64,000 bases of DNA from Periconia sp. R9002 (taxonomy: Eukaryota > Ascomycota > Dothideomycetes > Pleosporales > Periconiaceae): assembly GCA_023627715.1 (NCBI GenBank), contig JAMAHW010000115.1:1-64000 (forward strand), read 5' to 3'. Each line of letters begins with the position of its first letter. Positions within the stretch are counted from its first letter, which is position 1. The translations under genes were made by a program, and so were the position numbers. The notes beneath the pieces are model-generated. The model ran no database searches and was not told the DNA's origin. It saw only the letters and a list, made by a program, of their open reading frames with translations. Shown piece by piece: positions 21,359 to 32,756 of this stretch.

Positions 21359-22792
21359 TCAATCAACTTCCACGTTACTTAATTTGCTATAATTTGCTTC
21401 TTCATAAGACTTTGGTAGAGCGTTTTGCTCCACTGCGCATTTCGAACAATAATTGCTCGATGGATCTTTGCGTTTCATCCACAAGCCAACGCAGAAGGTA
21501 AACAGAAGCCAAATGGCCTGGAGAAATACCAAGTCTGCTACAAGCACTGAGAAAACAAGCTCGCGCGCTGGTTTGCGCTTTGGTACCTGGCAAAGATAGA
21601 CAGTCGATAACGTGGATGGATTGACGGTAAGCGGTCCCGTGTTGCCCTTGAGCGAGTTGTAGTCAGAGCTGGCCGGCCCAATATTGCGCGACTTAAAGCT
21701 AGCAATTTTCGACGTATAGGATTGAAGTAAAGTAGCATTTGTCAGGATGTTAGGGCGTGAATCAATTTGACCGAGGTCGGTGCGAATGGTTGATTCAAAC
21801 GATTTGGCGAGCGAGTCCACTACGGGCCAGATGTTTGGGCCGGAGGTTTGTTTAATCAAAAAGGGAAATGAGCTTTGGTCCTCCCGTATCCACCCAATGC
21901 GGATGACGATTCCTGGTAACCCGCCTTCGCCTGGAGCGCTAAACTTAGTGATTCCTTGGTGACTTCCGTTCTCGACAACTGTTCCGTCAGAGTTTGGATA
22001 TAAAGTTGCATCGCGCTCTCGCACGCTGAAATAGCTTTGATCCAAGATATCGGAGAAGGTTTCGTTGCGTGTGAGATCCAACGACATTTTGGTCTGGTCG
22101 CCAATTGCAGCGTCTAAAACCTCTATGAGATATTCGTAGTTGTAAGATAATAGAGACTCCCCCCACCAAAGGCTAGCAGCCTGTGTCGCGTTCCTCCCTG
22201 GGAATACGTATTGCCCCTCGTAAGTGGACGCGGTTTTTGGCAGGAAATTGTATTCGGTCATAAGTGTGATCGCTGTTGCTCCACTTGGGCCAAGGACTTG
22301 ACAGGATGTGTTCCCATGAACTTCCAGCCCCCACTTGCGAGCTGCTATCTGGTTTGCAGTGCGCTCAAGCTTTTCGAGAGACATTTGAATCGACTGCAAT
22401 CGGCAGTCAACTAGTGGGTTGTTCAGATAGACTAGCGACGGTAGTGACACAGCAGTAGAGTTGACGGGCTTCACAGTACTGAGGGTGTATTGAAGTGCCG
22501 TGTTGTTTGTATATAGTTGGGAATTGATCGGTATGGCACTCGCCAAGCAAATTGGACGGATTTTATTCCCAAGTGTAGGCCACTTGTCTAGCCAATCATC
22601 GTTCTTCCTGGTCGCATTTGGATCAGTGGAGTATTCGGAGACTAGAGTATAGCCGGAGGAAGCTATATTGAGCACCGAGAGAAGGACAACGGCGATAATG
22701 CCCCCAACGATCACGACAGGAGTAAACCATTTGAATGGGTATGGCTTGGAGATAGGATAGGTAAACGAAGATTGATACATCTCGCGCGACAC
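21359..22792 (-). CDS. Two-TM membrane protein with large glycosylatable extracellular domain
   Basis: This is a single exon of 477 residues. A short cytosolic N-terminus with Pro/Lys is followed by a TM helix (about residues 24-48, VVIVGGIIAVVLLSVLNIAS). Next comes a domain of about 350 residues with at least eight N-x-S/T sequons (for example NNT, NST, NTS, NAT, NET, NGS). The second TM helix is near residue 410 (VLVADLVFLQAIWLLFTFCV), followed by a Lys-rich tail with a CSKC pair. Cysteines in the ectodomain (PICLAS, VDCRLQS, TSCQV) may pair. I do not recognise the family. Similar architectures occur among ascomycete-specific hypothetical proteins. The start is the first ATG of the frame; a second Met three residues later is equally possible. 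Confidence 0.75.
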   Translation of the reverse strand: MSREMYQSSFTYPISKPYPFKWFTPVVIVGGIIAVVLLSVLNIASSGYTLVSEYSTDPNATRKNDDWLDKWPTLGNKIRPICLASAIPINSQLYTNNTALQYTLSTVKPVNSTAVSLPSLVYLNNPLVDCRLQSIQMSLEKLERTANQIAARKWGLEVHGNTSCQVLGPSGATAITLMTEYNFLPKTASTYEGQYVFPGRNATQAASLWWGESLLSYNYEYLIEVLDAAIGDQTKMSLDLTRNETFSDILDQSYFSVRERDATLYPNSDGTVVENGSHQGITKFSAPGEGGLPGIVIRIGWIREDQSSFPFLIKQTSGPNIWPVVDSLAKSFESTIRTDLGQIDSRPNILTNATLLQSYTSKIASFKSRNIGPASSDYNSLKGNTGPLTVNPSTLSTVYLCQVPKRKPARELVFSVLVADLVFLQAIWLLFTFCVGLWMKRKDPSSNYCSKCAVEQNALPKSYEEANYSKLSNVEVD

Positions 22793-23405
22793 AAGCTTTG
22801 AGTGGTGAAAGAATGTACACTGAAAAGGCAGTGAACGCAGGGAGGCTCTTGATTTCTATACGACCAGATGGTCAGATAGGGATGATTTCGCCCCCACACA
22901 CTGGCACACACATCAAGCGTGGCGCACTCTAAATAGTTGTACCATCGAGGTCTTGAGGGTTAGGGCTGAGTCTGCCTACGGCTATTGGAGGATGGGAATC
23001 AAGGTCGTTTCCCAAGTTGGTGCTAGCCTTGTCGATGATTACAACAGCTGACGTTAAAGGCTGCATGCTTATCTCTCAAGTTCAAATTTACAAGGCTGAA
23101 ACCAAAAGTGATATGAACCATCGCTAATAAATACTCTACAAGGCTGAATATTCCGGCTTCCCTGCGCTTCTTTCAATTCATGGCTACTCTACACACACAA
23201 CGAATCCATTGTGTCACACAATCGGTTTTCTTGTTCGGTAATTATAGTTGTTACGCTGCCTAACTAGCCGCTAGAAAAGAAAAAAGCCACCCTAAAATTC
23301 TCCTTAGCTTACGCTGAAGTCATCGTAGGCTGCCATCTTAAGGAGTGAGAGACAAGCACCTCGTGTACCGGTACACTAATATATGAATAGGCTTTCCTTA
23401 GACGC
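22793..23405. other. Intergenic, about 0.6 kb
   Basis: This is the promoter side of the membrane-protein gene followed by AT-rich sequence. It would contain the missing 3' half of the GroES-like fragment if that were present; I could not find it. Confidence 0.5.
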
Positions 23406-23623
23406 TCATTTACCCTTCCCTACCTCAATAACTTCTCCCTTGGCGGGCTTTTCTTTTGCAGCCTATACAGCATTAGCCTTCTAACCCCGCTCCTGAAAGA
23501 CTTCGAGGTATATTTAATATATCACCTACTTACTTCTGGGATGACAATGCCCGATGACGTGGTCTGATTTGATTCAGAAGGCTTAACAATTATTTTGTCC
23601 TTCAAAGGTCGGAGTTGCGGCAT
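23406..23623 (-). pseudogene. Bacterial-type GroES (Cpn10) N-terminal half, split by a spliceosomal intron
   Basis: Exons 23534..23623 and 23406..23462 on the minus strand encode 48 residues. The first reads MPQLRPLKDKIIVKPSES and ends SSGIVIPE; the second reads AAKEKPAKGEVIEVGKGK then TGA. LRPLxDxxxVKPxE, GIVIPE and AKEKPxxGEVIxVGxGK are the hallmark of eubacterial GroES. Fungal mitochondrial Hsp10 has a different second block. The 71-nt interruption begins GTAAGTAGG, has a GGCTAATGC branch-like site and ends TATAG. Splicing it joins IPE to AAKEKP with no gap relative to GroES. The second half of GroES (the GKY-G-E region) is absent downstream in any frame, so the locus is truncated or a remnant. 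The final GGTAAATGA could also be a donor site to an exon I could not identify. Confidence 0.6.
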
Positions 23624-23994
23624 TGTAAATAATTTAAATAATTTAGCAGCTTCTAAGGTTTATAACCGGGAGGTCGTGCGATCTTAGTTGGCTTTACTTG
23701 GTAAATAATCTTGGTGGATCGTGTAATAAGGTTCGATAGCAGCGTAGTAACCTCTTCAGTGGGACGTAAAAGAAGACTGAAGCCGGCCTTATAACAAGTG
23801 TCGGACGCCTGTTATATATACATGAGGGTCACATGTCAGCCAGCCTCTCGCGCGAAAAAATAAGTAAGCAATAGCCACTTCGCAGCCTCTGCGTGACCGA
23901 ACACCAACATTCGCACGCGCATATATTTTTAGAGATCGTAGTTGCATGTTGGTGATGAATGCTTATTACATGGATATTTTTAGTGCGAGCAGCC

Positions 23995-24172
23995 TCATTG
24001 GCACCTGGCTGCCTGAGTCTCTAGCGGTTCCTCGCCCCAATCAACGCTATCCTCATCGCGCCACAACTCAGACTCGTCATCGTAGTTAAACTTTGCCCAG
24101 TCCATCTTACACTCCTCAAACGCTGCGTTTCTCTCTTCCACGTCCACCGGCTTGGTTCGCAGAAGGCGAGCT
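23995..24172 (-). other. Orphan acidic coding-like fragment, possible 3' exon remnant
   Basis: The minus strand reads ARLLRTKPVDVEERNAAFEE, then CKMDWAKFNYDDESELWRDE and an acidic tail to TGA. It is preceded by ACAG, an acceptor-like site. The composition looks like protein rather than noise, but I could not find its upstream exon, and I do not recognise it. Confidence 0.25.
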
Positions 24173-24607
24173 GTTTCAGTTTGTCAGCGCCAGGCAACTA
24201 TCATGAGTTCGTGCGTTTATGTAGGGATTCCTTGTTGGAAGAGAAATGGCGCCTGAGTCTGGATAATCGATGGCTTGGCGCAAAGCATTCGTGGTCATAT
24301 GATTCGGGAGGCCTAGTTTGCGGAAGAGAATTTGTAATATATTGTTTTGATACTTCTTGTGTACAAGTCCAGGCATATACCATTTGACACTTGTTGATGA
24401 TGGAGATGAGCAGTTAGGAAAGATTTTGGCCAATACCGTTCAGATCAAAGAAAATCAATTCAGCCTGCATTATTCCTAGAGCATTATAGAACAAGACGAG
24501 ACGCTAACAGAGGATAGATTGAACTTTATAAATTTTATGACAGAGGTAAATAATACACGAAGTGGAGAGTGGTGTTGACGTTGACGACACTATACTACAT
24601 TTTCATC

Positions 24608-25591
24608 TTAACTCTCTCCCATTCCAATGAGATCTGACAAGATCTCATCCTCGTGATTGAGCGGCAATCCCATATGCGACTCCCCTTCGTAAACCTTCAA
24701 CTCCGCATCTGGTAACCTCTCTGCCATCCACCTCGCAGACTGTACAGGAACGTGAACATCTGCTGTGCCGTTCCATATCCGCACCTTACCATGCACTTCA
24801 TTCATCTCAAACCCCCATGGCGAAAGCACGAGTTTTGCATCCAAAACAACACCGTCAGAACCCGTGCGACCAGCCTCGCGGAAACACTCCACAAGGCTTT
24901 CTTTGAGCTGCGGGTTTTTTCCCAGAATCTCTCGTTCGTTAGCTGAGAACGTGGCTATTACTTTATCCATCTGTTTCTCGAAAGCAGCAGCGTCACCACT
25001 GCGCGCGACGTTCCCTAATACCGTGTCCATCATCCATTTGAGCACAGAGCGCGGTAACCATATATTCAACTTAAAGGCAACCCATCGATCCCATGACACT
25101 CCCTTAGTCCCAGCCTCTGGAGGAGCAGCACCAGCAACAACCCCAGTGCCCATCAACATCGATTTCGGCAGCCGAGCCGCGCACGCCAGCGCGTACGGTC
25201 CGCCGCCAGAACAACCCATAACATGGAACTTCTTGAGGCGTAGATGAGAAGCCAGAGCAGTCACCTCTTCTGGCCAGTCCAAAATTTTCGCATCTCGTTT
25301 CAAGCTCGATAATCCCATCCCCCAGCGGTCCATGCCGATTATGCGGATTTTTCGCCGAAGTGCTGCAGCGTGCCATTCGCCCGCTTCGAGACGGCAGCTC
25401 GGGGAACCGTGGAAGTAAAATACTGGAGTTCCATTGGGATCGCCGTAGGATGCGTAGCCGAGAGTCCTATTGTTGGGGAGTTGAAGTGTGTTATTTGCGC
25501 TGCATTGGGAGGGCGTTGGTGATGGTGAAGATGTCACCTGTGATAAGGCACTCGAGGCTCGACGAAATATAGTCCGTGGTGGTAAAGACAT
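24608..25591 (-). CDS. Alpha/beta hydrolase fold protein
   Basis: This is a single exon of 327 residues. The nucleophile elbow is GCSGGG (about residue 134), the oxyanion-side motif is FYFHGSPSCRLE, and MDRWGMGLS follows strand 5. The catalytic acid is probably the Asp in NGTADVHVP and the His is in GESHMGLPL near the C-terminus, so the triad looks complete. The N-terminus (MSLPPRTIFRRASSALSQV) is basic and Ser-rich and could be a mitochondrial presequence. The fold covers esterases, epoxide hydrolases and dehalogenases, and the sequence gives no substrate. Its neighbours are a GST and, further on, an exporter. Confidence 0.88.
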   Translation of the reverse strand: MSLPPRTIFRRASSALSQVTSSPSPTPSQCSANNTLQLPNNRTLGYASYGDPNGTPVFYFHGSPSCRLEAGEWHAAALRRKIRIIGMDRWGMGLSSLKRDAKILDWPEEVTALASHLRLKKFHVMGCSGGGPYALACAARLPKSMLMGTGVVAGAAPPEAGTKGVSWDRWVAFKLNIWLPRSVLKWMMDTVLGNVARSGDAAAFEKQMDKVIATFSANEREILGKNPQLKESLVECFREAGRTGSDGVVLDAKLVLSPWGFEMNEVHGKVRIWNGTADVHVPVQSARWMAERLPDAELKVYEGESHMGLPLNHEDEILSDLIGMGES

Positions 25592-26036
25592 GATTTGAAT
25601 ATTATTTCGGTTGTCTGTTCGCTGATTTGACCATCATTGTATAGATGGTTGCAGCCTAATGCTAGGGGGATCTACCTTGGCGCGGAGTTTCAAACGTGGA
25701 GTTACCATCTTGAGCGGACCCGAGCCATTGCAAATTCACATATTCCCCGCCTGAGAGTTATGTCCAACCATTTCTCAACCAGTGAAATAGACAGTATGCG
25801 TACTATTACATGTGTCATCTGCGCTGCAAGGCACGACTGCTAAACGACAAAGAAGTCTAAAAATAGATCTTCCTCGGCTTCTACTACTTTAGGGCCGGAA
25901 AAACATATGCTAGCAACTATTCTTCATGAAGAAATGAGCATATTCCCCCATCGAGAGACTATGAGACTATGCTTCGAAATCCTGCGATTTTGTGATGAAT
26001 TTTACTATGGGAATGATATTGATACTAACTCATACA
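25592..26036. other. Intergenic, about 0.45 kb
   Basis: Promoter of the hydrolase gene and 3' flank of the GST gene. I see no gene in it. Confidence 0.5.
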
Positions 26037-26809
26037 TTACTTCTTGGCCATGGCCGCCAAAGTCTCTCTATTCGCGGCCATCATCGCCTTGATTGCTGGC
26101 CGGCTCGTACACCGATTCCACCAAGCGCTGACAGCCTCGCGGCTAGTGATAAGATCCCCGACTTCACAAACAAACAATCTCTCCACGACCGGAATGTAGT
26201 AGATATCCACCAAACTGAAGTCCTTGCCAGCCATGTACTCGTTCTCTTTCAAGAGATTTTCCGCGACGTCGAAGAATTCGTTGAGCGACACCAATGCATT
26301 GGAGATGACAGCCTCGTCCGGAGGAAGCTTCAACAGCCTCGCTTTTACAAATTTCTCGATCGCGAGGTTTCCGGCTGGTACGGAGAAATAAGATTTTTCC
26401 ACGCTGGATGCCTGGTCGAAGAGCGCGGTGGCCTCGATGTCGGATTGGGGTGGGAGCAGCGGGAATGAGTATTTTGTCGCGAGGTACTTGCAGATTGCCT
26501 GGCTCTCGTACAGGGTGAAGCCATCGGCATATTCCAGAACAGGAATTCTACCCCATGGATTGCGCTGGATATGATCTTTTGACTGTTGAAATGTCAGCTT
26601 TTGTTGAAATTGGAATGTCTTCGTCTCGCATCATCCAAGTGTAGGTATAGATTGACTTTAGAAGATTCCGTTTGACTTGCCTTTTGCTCTCCCTTGGGAA
26701 GATTTACAAGTTCGAACTTGTAATCTGTAAATCCGCCTTCGGCAAGTGTCATTCGGACGCGATCGGTCATGGTCGAACCGTGAAAGCCATATAGAGTGAA
26801 AGCGGGCAT
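26037..26809 (-). CDS. Glutathione S-transferase, phi-like, with a GC-AG intron
   Basis: Exons 26681..26809 and 26037..26582 give 224 residues. The thioredoxin-fold half begins MPAFTLYGFHGSTMTDRVRM, with a Ser/Thr pair in the place of the catalytic Ser of phi-class GSTs. It continues with NPWGRIPVLE (cis-Pro) and LYESQAICKYLA (the ES glutathione-binding pair). The helical C-terminal half carries GKDFSLVDIYYIPVVERL, with the conserved N-capping Asp. The 98-nt intron has donor GCAAGT instead of GTAAGT. Joining GEQK to SKDHIQRNPWG matches the family exactly, so the GC donor is well supported. Such enzymes conjugate glutathione to electrophiles in the cytosol. It is head-to-head with a Zn2Cys6 regulator across 426 bp. 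Confidence 0.92.
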
Positions 26810-27235
26810 TTTGGCGATGTGTAGTAGTCTCGTGGCAAACTTGTTGGTGAGGTTTAGCATTGGATGAGTATTCAATTGTAAGAAAGATGGCAGAATCGCT
26901 CGGTCTTTATAGGTTATTTCCCTCACGAATATTATCGACCGATAAATCTTGGACCTCTTCATGTTTGGTCGAATATGTGTGGTCCGAAACAGGTCAGAAG
27001 GATCAAGACTACTTGAACGCTCTCTGATTGGTGGGTTCGTTCTAATTTCCAAATGGGATTAGCGGAATCTGACTCACTAGCCTCAATCATTAATCAGCCT
27101 TGATTTCCGTCCTCCACCTCGCTATACACTGACTCCTGTTGTTGCATCCTATTCGCTCGTTCGGGCTATTTTTTTTCTATAGTCTTTGCATTCCTCGCGA
27201 CAGGTCTGTACGGTTGCCCCACTGCTCGCCTAACA
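26810..27235. promoter_or_regulatory. Divergent intergenic promoter, GST / Zn2Cys6 regulator
   Basis: The two start codons face away across 426 bp. A pyrimidine-rich tract (27168-27180) lies just before the regulator. Shared control is plausible from layout only. Confidence 0.35.
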
Positions 27236-28636
27236 ATGGCCGACTGTTTTGTGGCCCCTAAACCGAACAATAGACGTAGAACTAAGGTCAAAAGTGGATG
27301 TGGGACTTGCAGGTGAGTAGCACCACGTCTAGCCTATGTTCCAGGGTCGACCTTAGATCGAAGGACGGTAGTATGAAGTTTGGGCTCAGCGAGTAGTAGG
27401 ATCAGGAGGATCAAATGCGACGAGGACAAACCTTCTTGCCGGAAATGCAGTGCGACTGGCCGTACTTGCGACGGTTACGAATCACCCTTCAAAAATCAAG
27501 TAGTCAAGGAAGCTCAGTCGTGTAGCGTCATATCAAGTCTAAGTTTAAACCATGTCCAGTCTGCAGCTGTCGAGGTCACCGCTCGGGACATTGAGCTTCT
27601 AAACCACTACTTCTCAATCAAGACATTATGCGGGACCCAGATCTTCTGTCAAGAAGCAGCCAAACAAATCCTCCAAGCCAGCTTGACCGACCCGACTATA
27701 CGGCACGCCATCTCATCCCTCCGAGCTCTTCGCAATGATTTCGAGGCTACCGCAGGAGGCGCAACTTCTATCCCAGAATCAACGCCAAACTACCAGTACG
27801 GTCTCGAGCAATACAGCATAGCACTGCGCGGCCTAGCTTCTCATCTTGCGAACCCAAGCCCTGTCGAGTTAAACTCGGCACTGTATTGCTGTCCAATCTT
27901 GATCAGCATTGAACAGGCACGGAAGAATTACGCTGCCATGGCCCACCATATCATCGGAGGGCTCAAAATCATGCATCAACACCGAGTGAGGCCATATTTC
28001 GCTTCCCCGAAAACTCTTGTCCCTCCCATGATTCTTGAAAACCAACCGTATCTCGACGTCTTCATCATCAAACTCTTCGCGGCGCCGTGTAAATTCGCGG
28101 ATTCCCCGACCAACGCACATGTATTCGGTGCGGCGGAGCAACTTCCCGCCTCCAATCGACAAGCTACCGTGCCCGCCTCCGAGTTCCGCACAATCGCTCC
28201 CAATATGCGCACTGAGCTCTTAAACATCGCCACAACTCTTCTACGCCTCCTTGACAAAGTATCGGACGTCAAGACGTCCGAAGCTGCACTTCACCTTCTC
28301 TCCGAAAAGGCAGACTTACTAGCTTCCCTAGAATCCTGGCTCGCCAATCTCGACGCGGTACAAAAGGAGCTTGGCGGTTCTCGACCCGAGCCTATCTCGG
28401 TCTATTTCATGCGCTTCTTCCACCAGACGTTGAAAGTCGTTCTGTTGGGGACATTGCATGTGGAGTCTTCTTCAGATTTTCAAGACAGGATAAAATTTGA
28501 GAATGAGCGGTTGCAGACAATTGCGAACGCGGTGGATGAAAAGGTCAAGGATTATGTGTTTTCGAGTCAGACTGATGGTAATGAAAAGGGAGATACAGGT
28601 TCGAGACATTATAGAAAGAAGAATATTAGCATATGA
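27236..28636 (+). CDS. Zn2Cys6 transcription factor
   Basis: I join 27236..27312 and 27400..28636, giving 437 residues. The 87-nt intron (GTGAGT...TAG) falls inside the DNA-binding domain. Spliced, it gives CGTCRIRRIKCDEDKPSCRK followed by CSATGRTCDGY, the six-cysteine binuclear cluster at about residues 22-49. Without the splice the first two cysteines are lost. The linker and the rest (VEVTARDIELLNHYFSIKTL, then long helices with LRALR and MAHHIIGGLKIM) match the fungal-specific regulatory domain that follows this cluster. Length is typical of the shorter members. It is divergent from the GST gene and 0.3 kb from the DHA1 exporter's 3' end, so it may control either; that is inference. Confidence 0.92.
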
Positions 28637-28948
28637 GTAATTGAATTCTTGTTATATCATTAAAAAGATGGTGCAAGGAGACATCCTCTGCTAAGTACTC
28701 ACCACGAGGATTCAATGTTCAAATGTCGTCTGGAAGTCGCTGCACACGTGATATCCAATACATTCCAAATTCACATCGATTGATGTTCCTATTCACGAAG
28801 TTAAGGCAATATTGCGAAACACACGAGCACCAAGATGATGAATAGAGAATTATCATGATAAACAATGTAATAACTACAAATTCTGAGAATTTAACCCACG
28901 TGACTAAATCATTACAGCATCAATCCATGATCGAACCTGCGGGCAGCA

Positions 28949-30883
28949 CTACTCCGACACCCTTGCCACGTCTCTGTCATGATAACTAGCTCCACGGAAA
29001 ACACTGCCCCTACGAGACCCCGGCACAGATCCACCCTGCGCAATCGAATTATGTCTCGAGCCATACAGCCCAGGCACAGCACTAACCCTCCTACCACCGA
29101 CATCGTCCCTGGCAGCGCTTAACTTCTGCGCAAACGGACTCCTCTTGCGCAGCACAGGGCCCTTCCAGTAAATCACATACACCGCCGCGACGAGCACAAA
29201 CGAGATGCAGAACAGGATCGTCGAGGCGTACGCAAGGTGGTTCGGGTTGTGCGAGTTGGGGATGTTCTGGAAGAAGGGCGTCGCGGGGAGTGTGAGCACA
29301 CCGGCGAGGAAGTCGCGCGCCCATCCGTTTCCGCCCGTCGCGGATGCAGAGTACGGCCCGTACGCGCAGATCATGTAGTCGATGGTGGCCATGTAGATGG
29401 CGTAGTTTGCAATGCCCACGACGGCGGCGAAGATCATGGATGCGATCCAGGGGATTGGCGGGCCGGTTGACGTCCACGCGAAGCCGATTAGGCCAATGGG
29501 GAGGCACGGTGCCGTGTACAGGAGCCACCAGAGACGGGACTCGTACTGGGCGCGCTCGTTGTCGGGCTTTTCCTGGCGTTCTTTCATGTTGCGCTTGATG
29601 GCTGGGATGAAGGAAATCCAGGCGAGGAAGTAGCCGACGCCGATGGAGACGAAGGCGAGACCGACTTGGTAAGGCTTGAAGTCGTATTGTGCGTAGACGA
29701 GAGCGAACGACTGGATGAACATGAAGATGAGGGCGTCGGAGAAACCGGAAAGCAGCGAGAGGACCAGGACAATGGGCTCAGTGAGGAACATGCGGAAGGG
29801 CCGCATCCAGGTGACGAGGATCTCGCGCATGGAGAAGCGGTCCTTGAAGGGCGTGAGTTCGTTGGGGCCCCAGATGTTGAGGGGCTTGCCGTTCTTCTCG
29901 CTCTCGGCTCGTCGCTTCTTCGCGATGCGGTCCATCATGATGGTGGTGCGGGTCTCGGGCACCAAAAAGAAATGCACCAGCTGCGTCGCGCCGCCGAAGA
30001 TGAGCTGGATCCAGATGTTCCAGCGCCAGGCTAGGAAATCCTCGACGAAGCCTCCGACGACGGGGCCGAGGATGCTACCGCCGACAGAGGAGAAAACGAT
30101 GAATGCCTGGCTGTTTTAGCAAGTCGTTGATTTCCATGTCGGATGGGCATACATACCACTGCGTATTGTTGTGTATCGGCCTCCCACATATCGGCCACCA
30201 TACCTAAGGTTACGGAACCACCAGCCGTCGACAAACCACCCAGGGCGCGGAAAGCGAGAATGGTGCCAAAATTCGGTGCTATGGCAACGGGGATTTGCCA
30301 GATGTTGACGAAAAACAAACTGAGCTGGAGGATGGGCCATCGGCCGAGTTCTTCACTCCAAGGCTGTCGTCGTTAGTCTCTCTGCATCTCGCAAAGCAGT
30401 CCGAATTCAGAACTTACTGCCCACAATTCACAACCAAATGCATATGTAATGAGGAAGATGGCAGCGCCAAGTCTCGCGGCCTGATCACTGACGCCGAATT
30501 CCTCTGAAATTCCTCCGATGGCGTTTGAATACAGCGAAGTGTTGAAGTTCATCGACACTTGCACCGTGAACACGATGCTCAAGATGGTCCTACAAACAGA
30601 CAAACACGCGTCAACTGGATATCCAACCAATCATTCAGCAATGCGAGACATACCATTTCTTCCACGTGGGAAAGGTGAAACCGAGTTCATCGTAGCAGTC
30701 CTCTTCGGTGATCTCATACCGATCATACGTGCCATACTTTTCAAAGAAGGCGCGATCGGCGTCGGAGACGGAGCGACCCAAAGGGTTCTCCTTGTGAGGT
30801 TCGCTCTCGAGATCGTCCCTCTTCTCGGTTTTGCTGTCCAAGTCGTGGATCTTCGGGTCGGCTTGTTCCCGAGCGCTCGCCAT
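28949..30883 (-). CDS. MFS transporter, DHA1 family, five-exon-type gene with four exons
   Basis: Exons 30654..30883, 30418..30589, 30157..30363 and 28949..30106 give 588 residues. Introns of 64, 54 and 50 nt are all GT-AG, and each join rebuilds the helix sequence: KKWTILSIV, GCELWAPWSEELGRWPI, QYAVAFIVFSSVGG. Motifs include LWAPWSEELGRWPI (loop 2-3 signature) and ILGPVVGGFVED (antiporter motif). The cytosolic N-terminus is acidic, with a conserved-looking YDELGFTFPTWKKW just before helix 1. The C-terminal tail of about 55 residues is Arg/Ser/Gly-rich (SRHNSIAQGGSVPGSRRGSV) and offers kinase-like sites. The likely role is proton-coupled export at the plasma membrane; substrate is unknown. 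Confidence 0.93.
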
Positions 30884-32756
30884 GATGGGGAGTGTTCAAG
30901 GCAATGGCGCAACACGTTGGGATAGGTGGAAAGTATATTAAAATGAAGCGACGATGGGAGGCCGAAGGTTTTATATGGGAGCGTAAAGTGACTAGCCCCA
31001 CGACACCCCAAAGTTTAGGAGTCGATGAATGCGGAGCAGCAGCGAGAAGGGGGATCCAGTTCTCTCTTTAAGCACGGCTTAGAATGGGCCCCGGTGGGGG
31101 GAGGGCACAGTAAGTTACTGCTACATAGACCAACAGTAGCACGCCTAGGTCACAGGCCCCCCGGTGTCGTCATTGTACAGGTAGACTGGACTTGCTGACA
31201 TGTCTGGCAAAGAGAGAGAGAAAATGGTGGAGCCTTCAGTTTCTCTCCCACAGGATCCCAAGGTTTGCCTTATCGCGTGAGCGGTCAACCAGTGCAGAGC
31301 CGGCGATTTTATTGGGTCCTTACCCCCTTCCGTGTCGCAAGGTTTGCACGTTCCGCACAACACTACGTCAATAGGATCTGCGCGCGCGAGCAGCTTGCAG
31401 AGTTTGGAGTTTACAGTTTCGACAATTCCTTCTGTCGGTGAGGGGTTTGCCGTGTTGTTCAGAAGTTCTAGACTCGCATCTTCCTTTGTGTTTAAAAAAC
31501 TACTATCTAGACTTGTCTTTGTTGTTTTCCAGAACATGACCGCCGGAGACAATGAACATGAGCGGGAATATCCTCGAGGCAAAGCTTCGCCCCGTTGGCA
31601 GCGCCAAGTAACGCCGCAAAGCTTTAGCCGCACGCTCCATGAACCGCTCTCTACGTCATCCCATACTTAATCCCTGCCGCCATCCGCTCTCCGCCGTCAG
31701 AGTCCCCGATCCCCCAGCCTCTTTGGCGAATCATGCTTGCGTCCGGAGTTTGAAGTTGGGGGAACATGCACTCCACCTGCGTAGCGCATGTCACGTGTAC
31801 GGTTATCCATCCTTCGATGCTGATCTAGGGAACGGATGGCTCCATCCAGTCCCACATTTTGGAGGCTTTTGTGACGGAAGGAGAAAAAAGGAATTGGGCA
31901 CGAGGCCGGCCGGATTACGCGTTGAGGTCTGAGACAGGGGAAAAGTCGAGCCATATAGTTTTCTGCCTCTCCTCATTGGGGAGTCGGTACTTTGACAGTG
32001 GGGACGACATTCGACATCGAACGATGCCAGTCAATGATTACCTTTACTGCTCAAAAATGAAAAATCCCGAAGAGACAACAAAAGCCAAAAAGTCGCAACA
32101 TGCTCCATAAGCTTTCACAACAGGACAAGACAAGCTTTCTCTCCTTTGTGCCCAGCGGGTGCGGCACGACACTCGGCCAACGTTAACTACTGCGGGCACC
32201 GGAAGACATGGAAGACTAAAACATCTAGAAGGCTATTAGCGTCGCGACTTTGAAACCAGGTAGGTTACACCACTCGAGGTTTTACAAGCTGCGAGATTTC
32301 GTATCCGGGGTGCAGAAAATCATCGAGTTTTGTCTTCTCCATGTGACGTGCAACGCAATTCGGGTGTCACCGAAAAGAGCATCCCCCACAGCGGGGTACA
32401 TAAGTGAGATGGGCTAGTTTTTGAGGCTGCTTTTCCTCATGGTCATGTGTTCATTTCTCCTTGCGAAATAATCGAAACTATGCGACTGTGAACCTTGGGT
32501 CACGGGCAGTAGTATGTTGTACAGTGCAAGTCGTTGGAGTGAAATAGGCTTCCGGCATCAACGACAACGACCGAACTTTTTTGCCAGAATCGAGCTGCAT
32601 GTTCCAATACTACATGACCAAGTTTGAGCACAAAAGTGTTACCGGAATTTTACATTGGTCTATGGGCATCTAGACGCCCTCTTGAGGACTTGTTTCGCTT
32701 AACTCCGACGCTATGTACAGAATATAGACACGCCCCTACCGAAGAAACCGTTGATT
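30884..32756. other. Gene-free stretch, about 1.9 kb
   Basis: This is the promoter side of the exporter followed by the 3' flank of the nitroreductase gene. Frames of up to 160 codons occur (31145-31633 minus), but they lack domains, splice logic or protein-like composition. Confidence 0.5.

Noticed and set aside
24176..24433. LGLPNHMTTNALRQAID stretch, considered as a tyrosine-recombinase (DUF3435) remnant
   Set aside because: No catalytic Arg-His-Arg-Tyr context and the frame is short. The likeness is not above chance.
31145..31633. 162-codon minus-strand frame
   Set aside because: No domain, poor composition and no neighbouring exon. Treated as chance.
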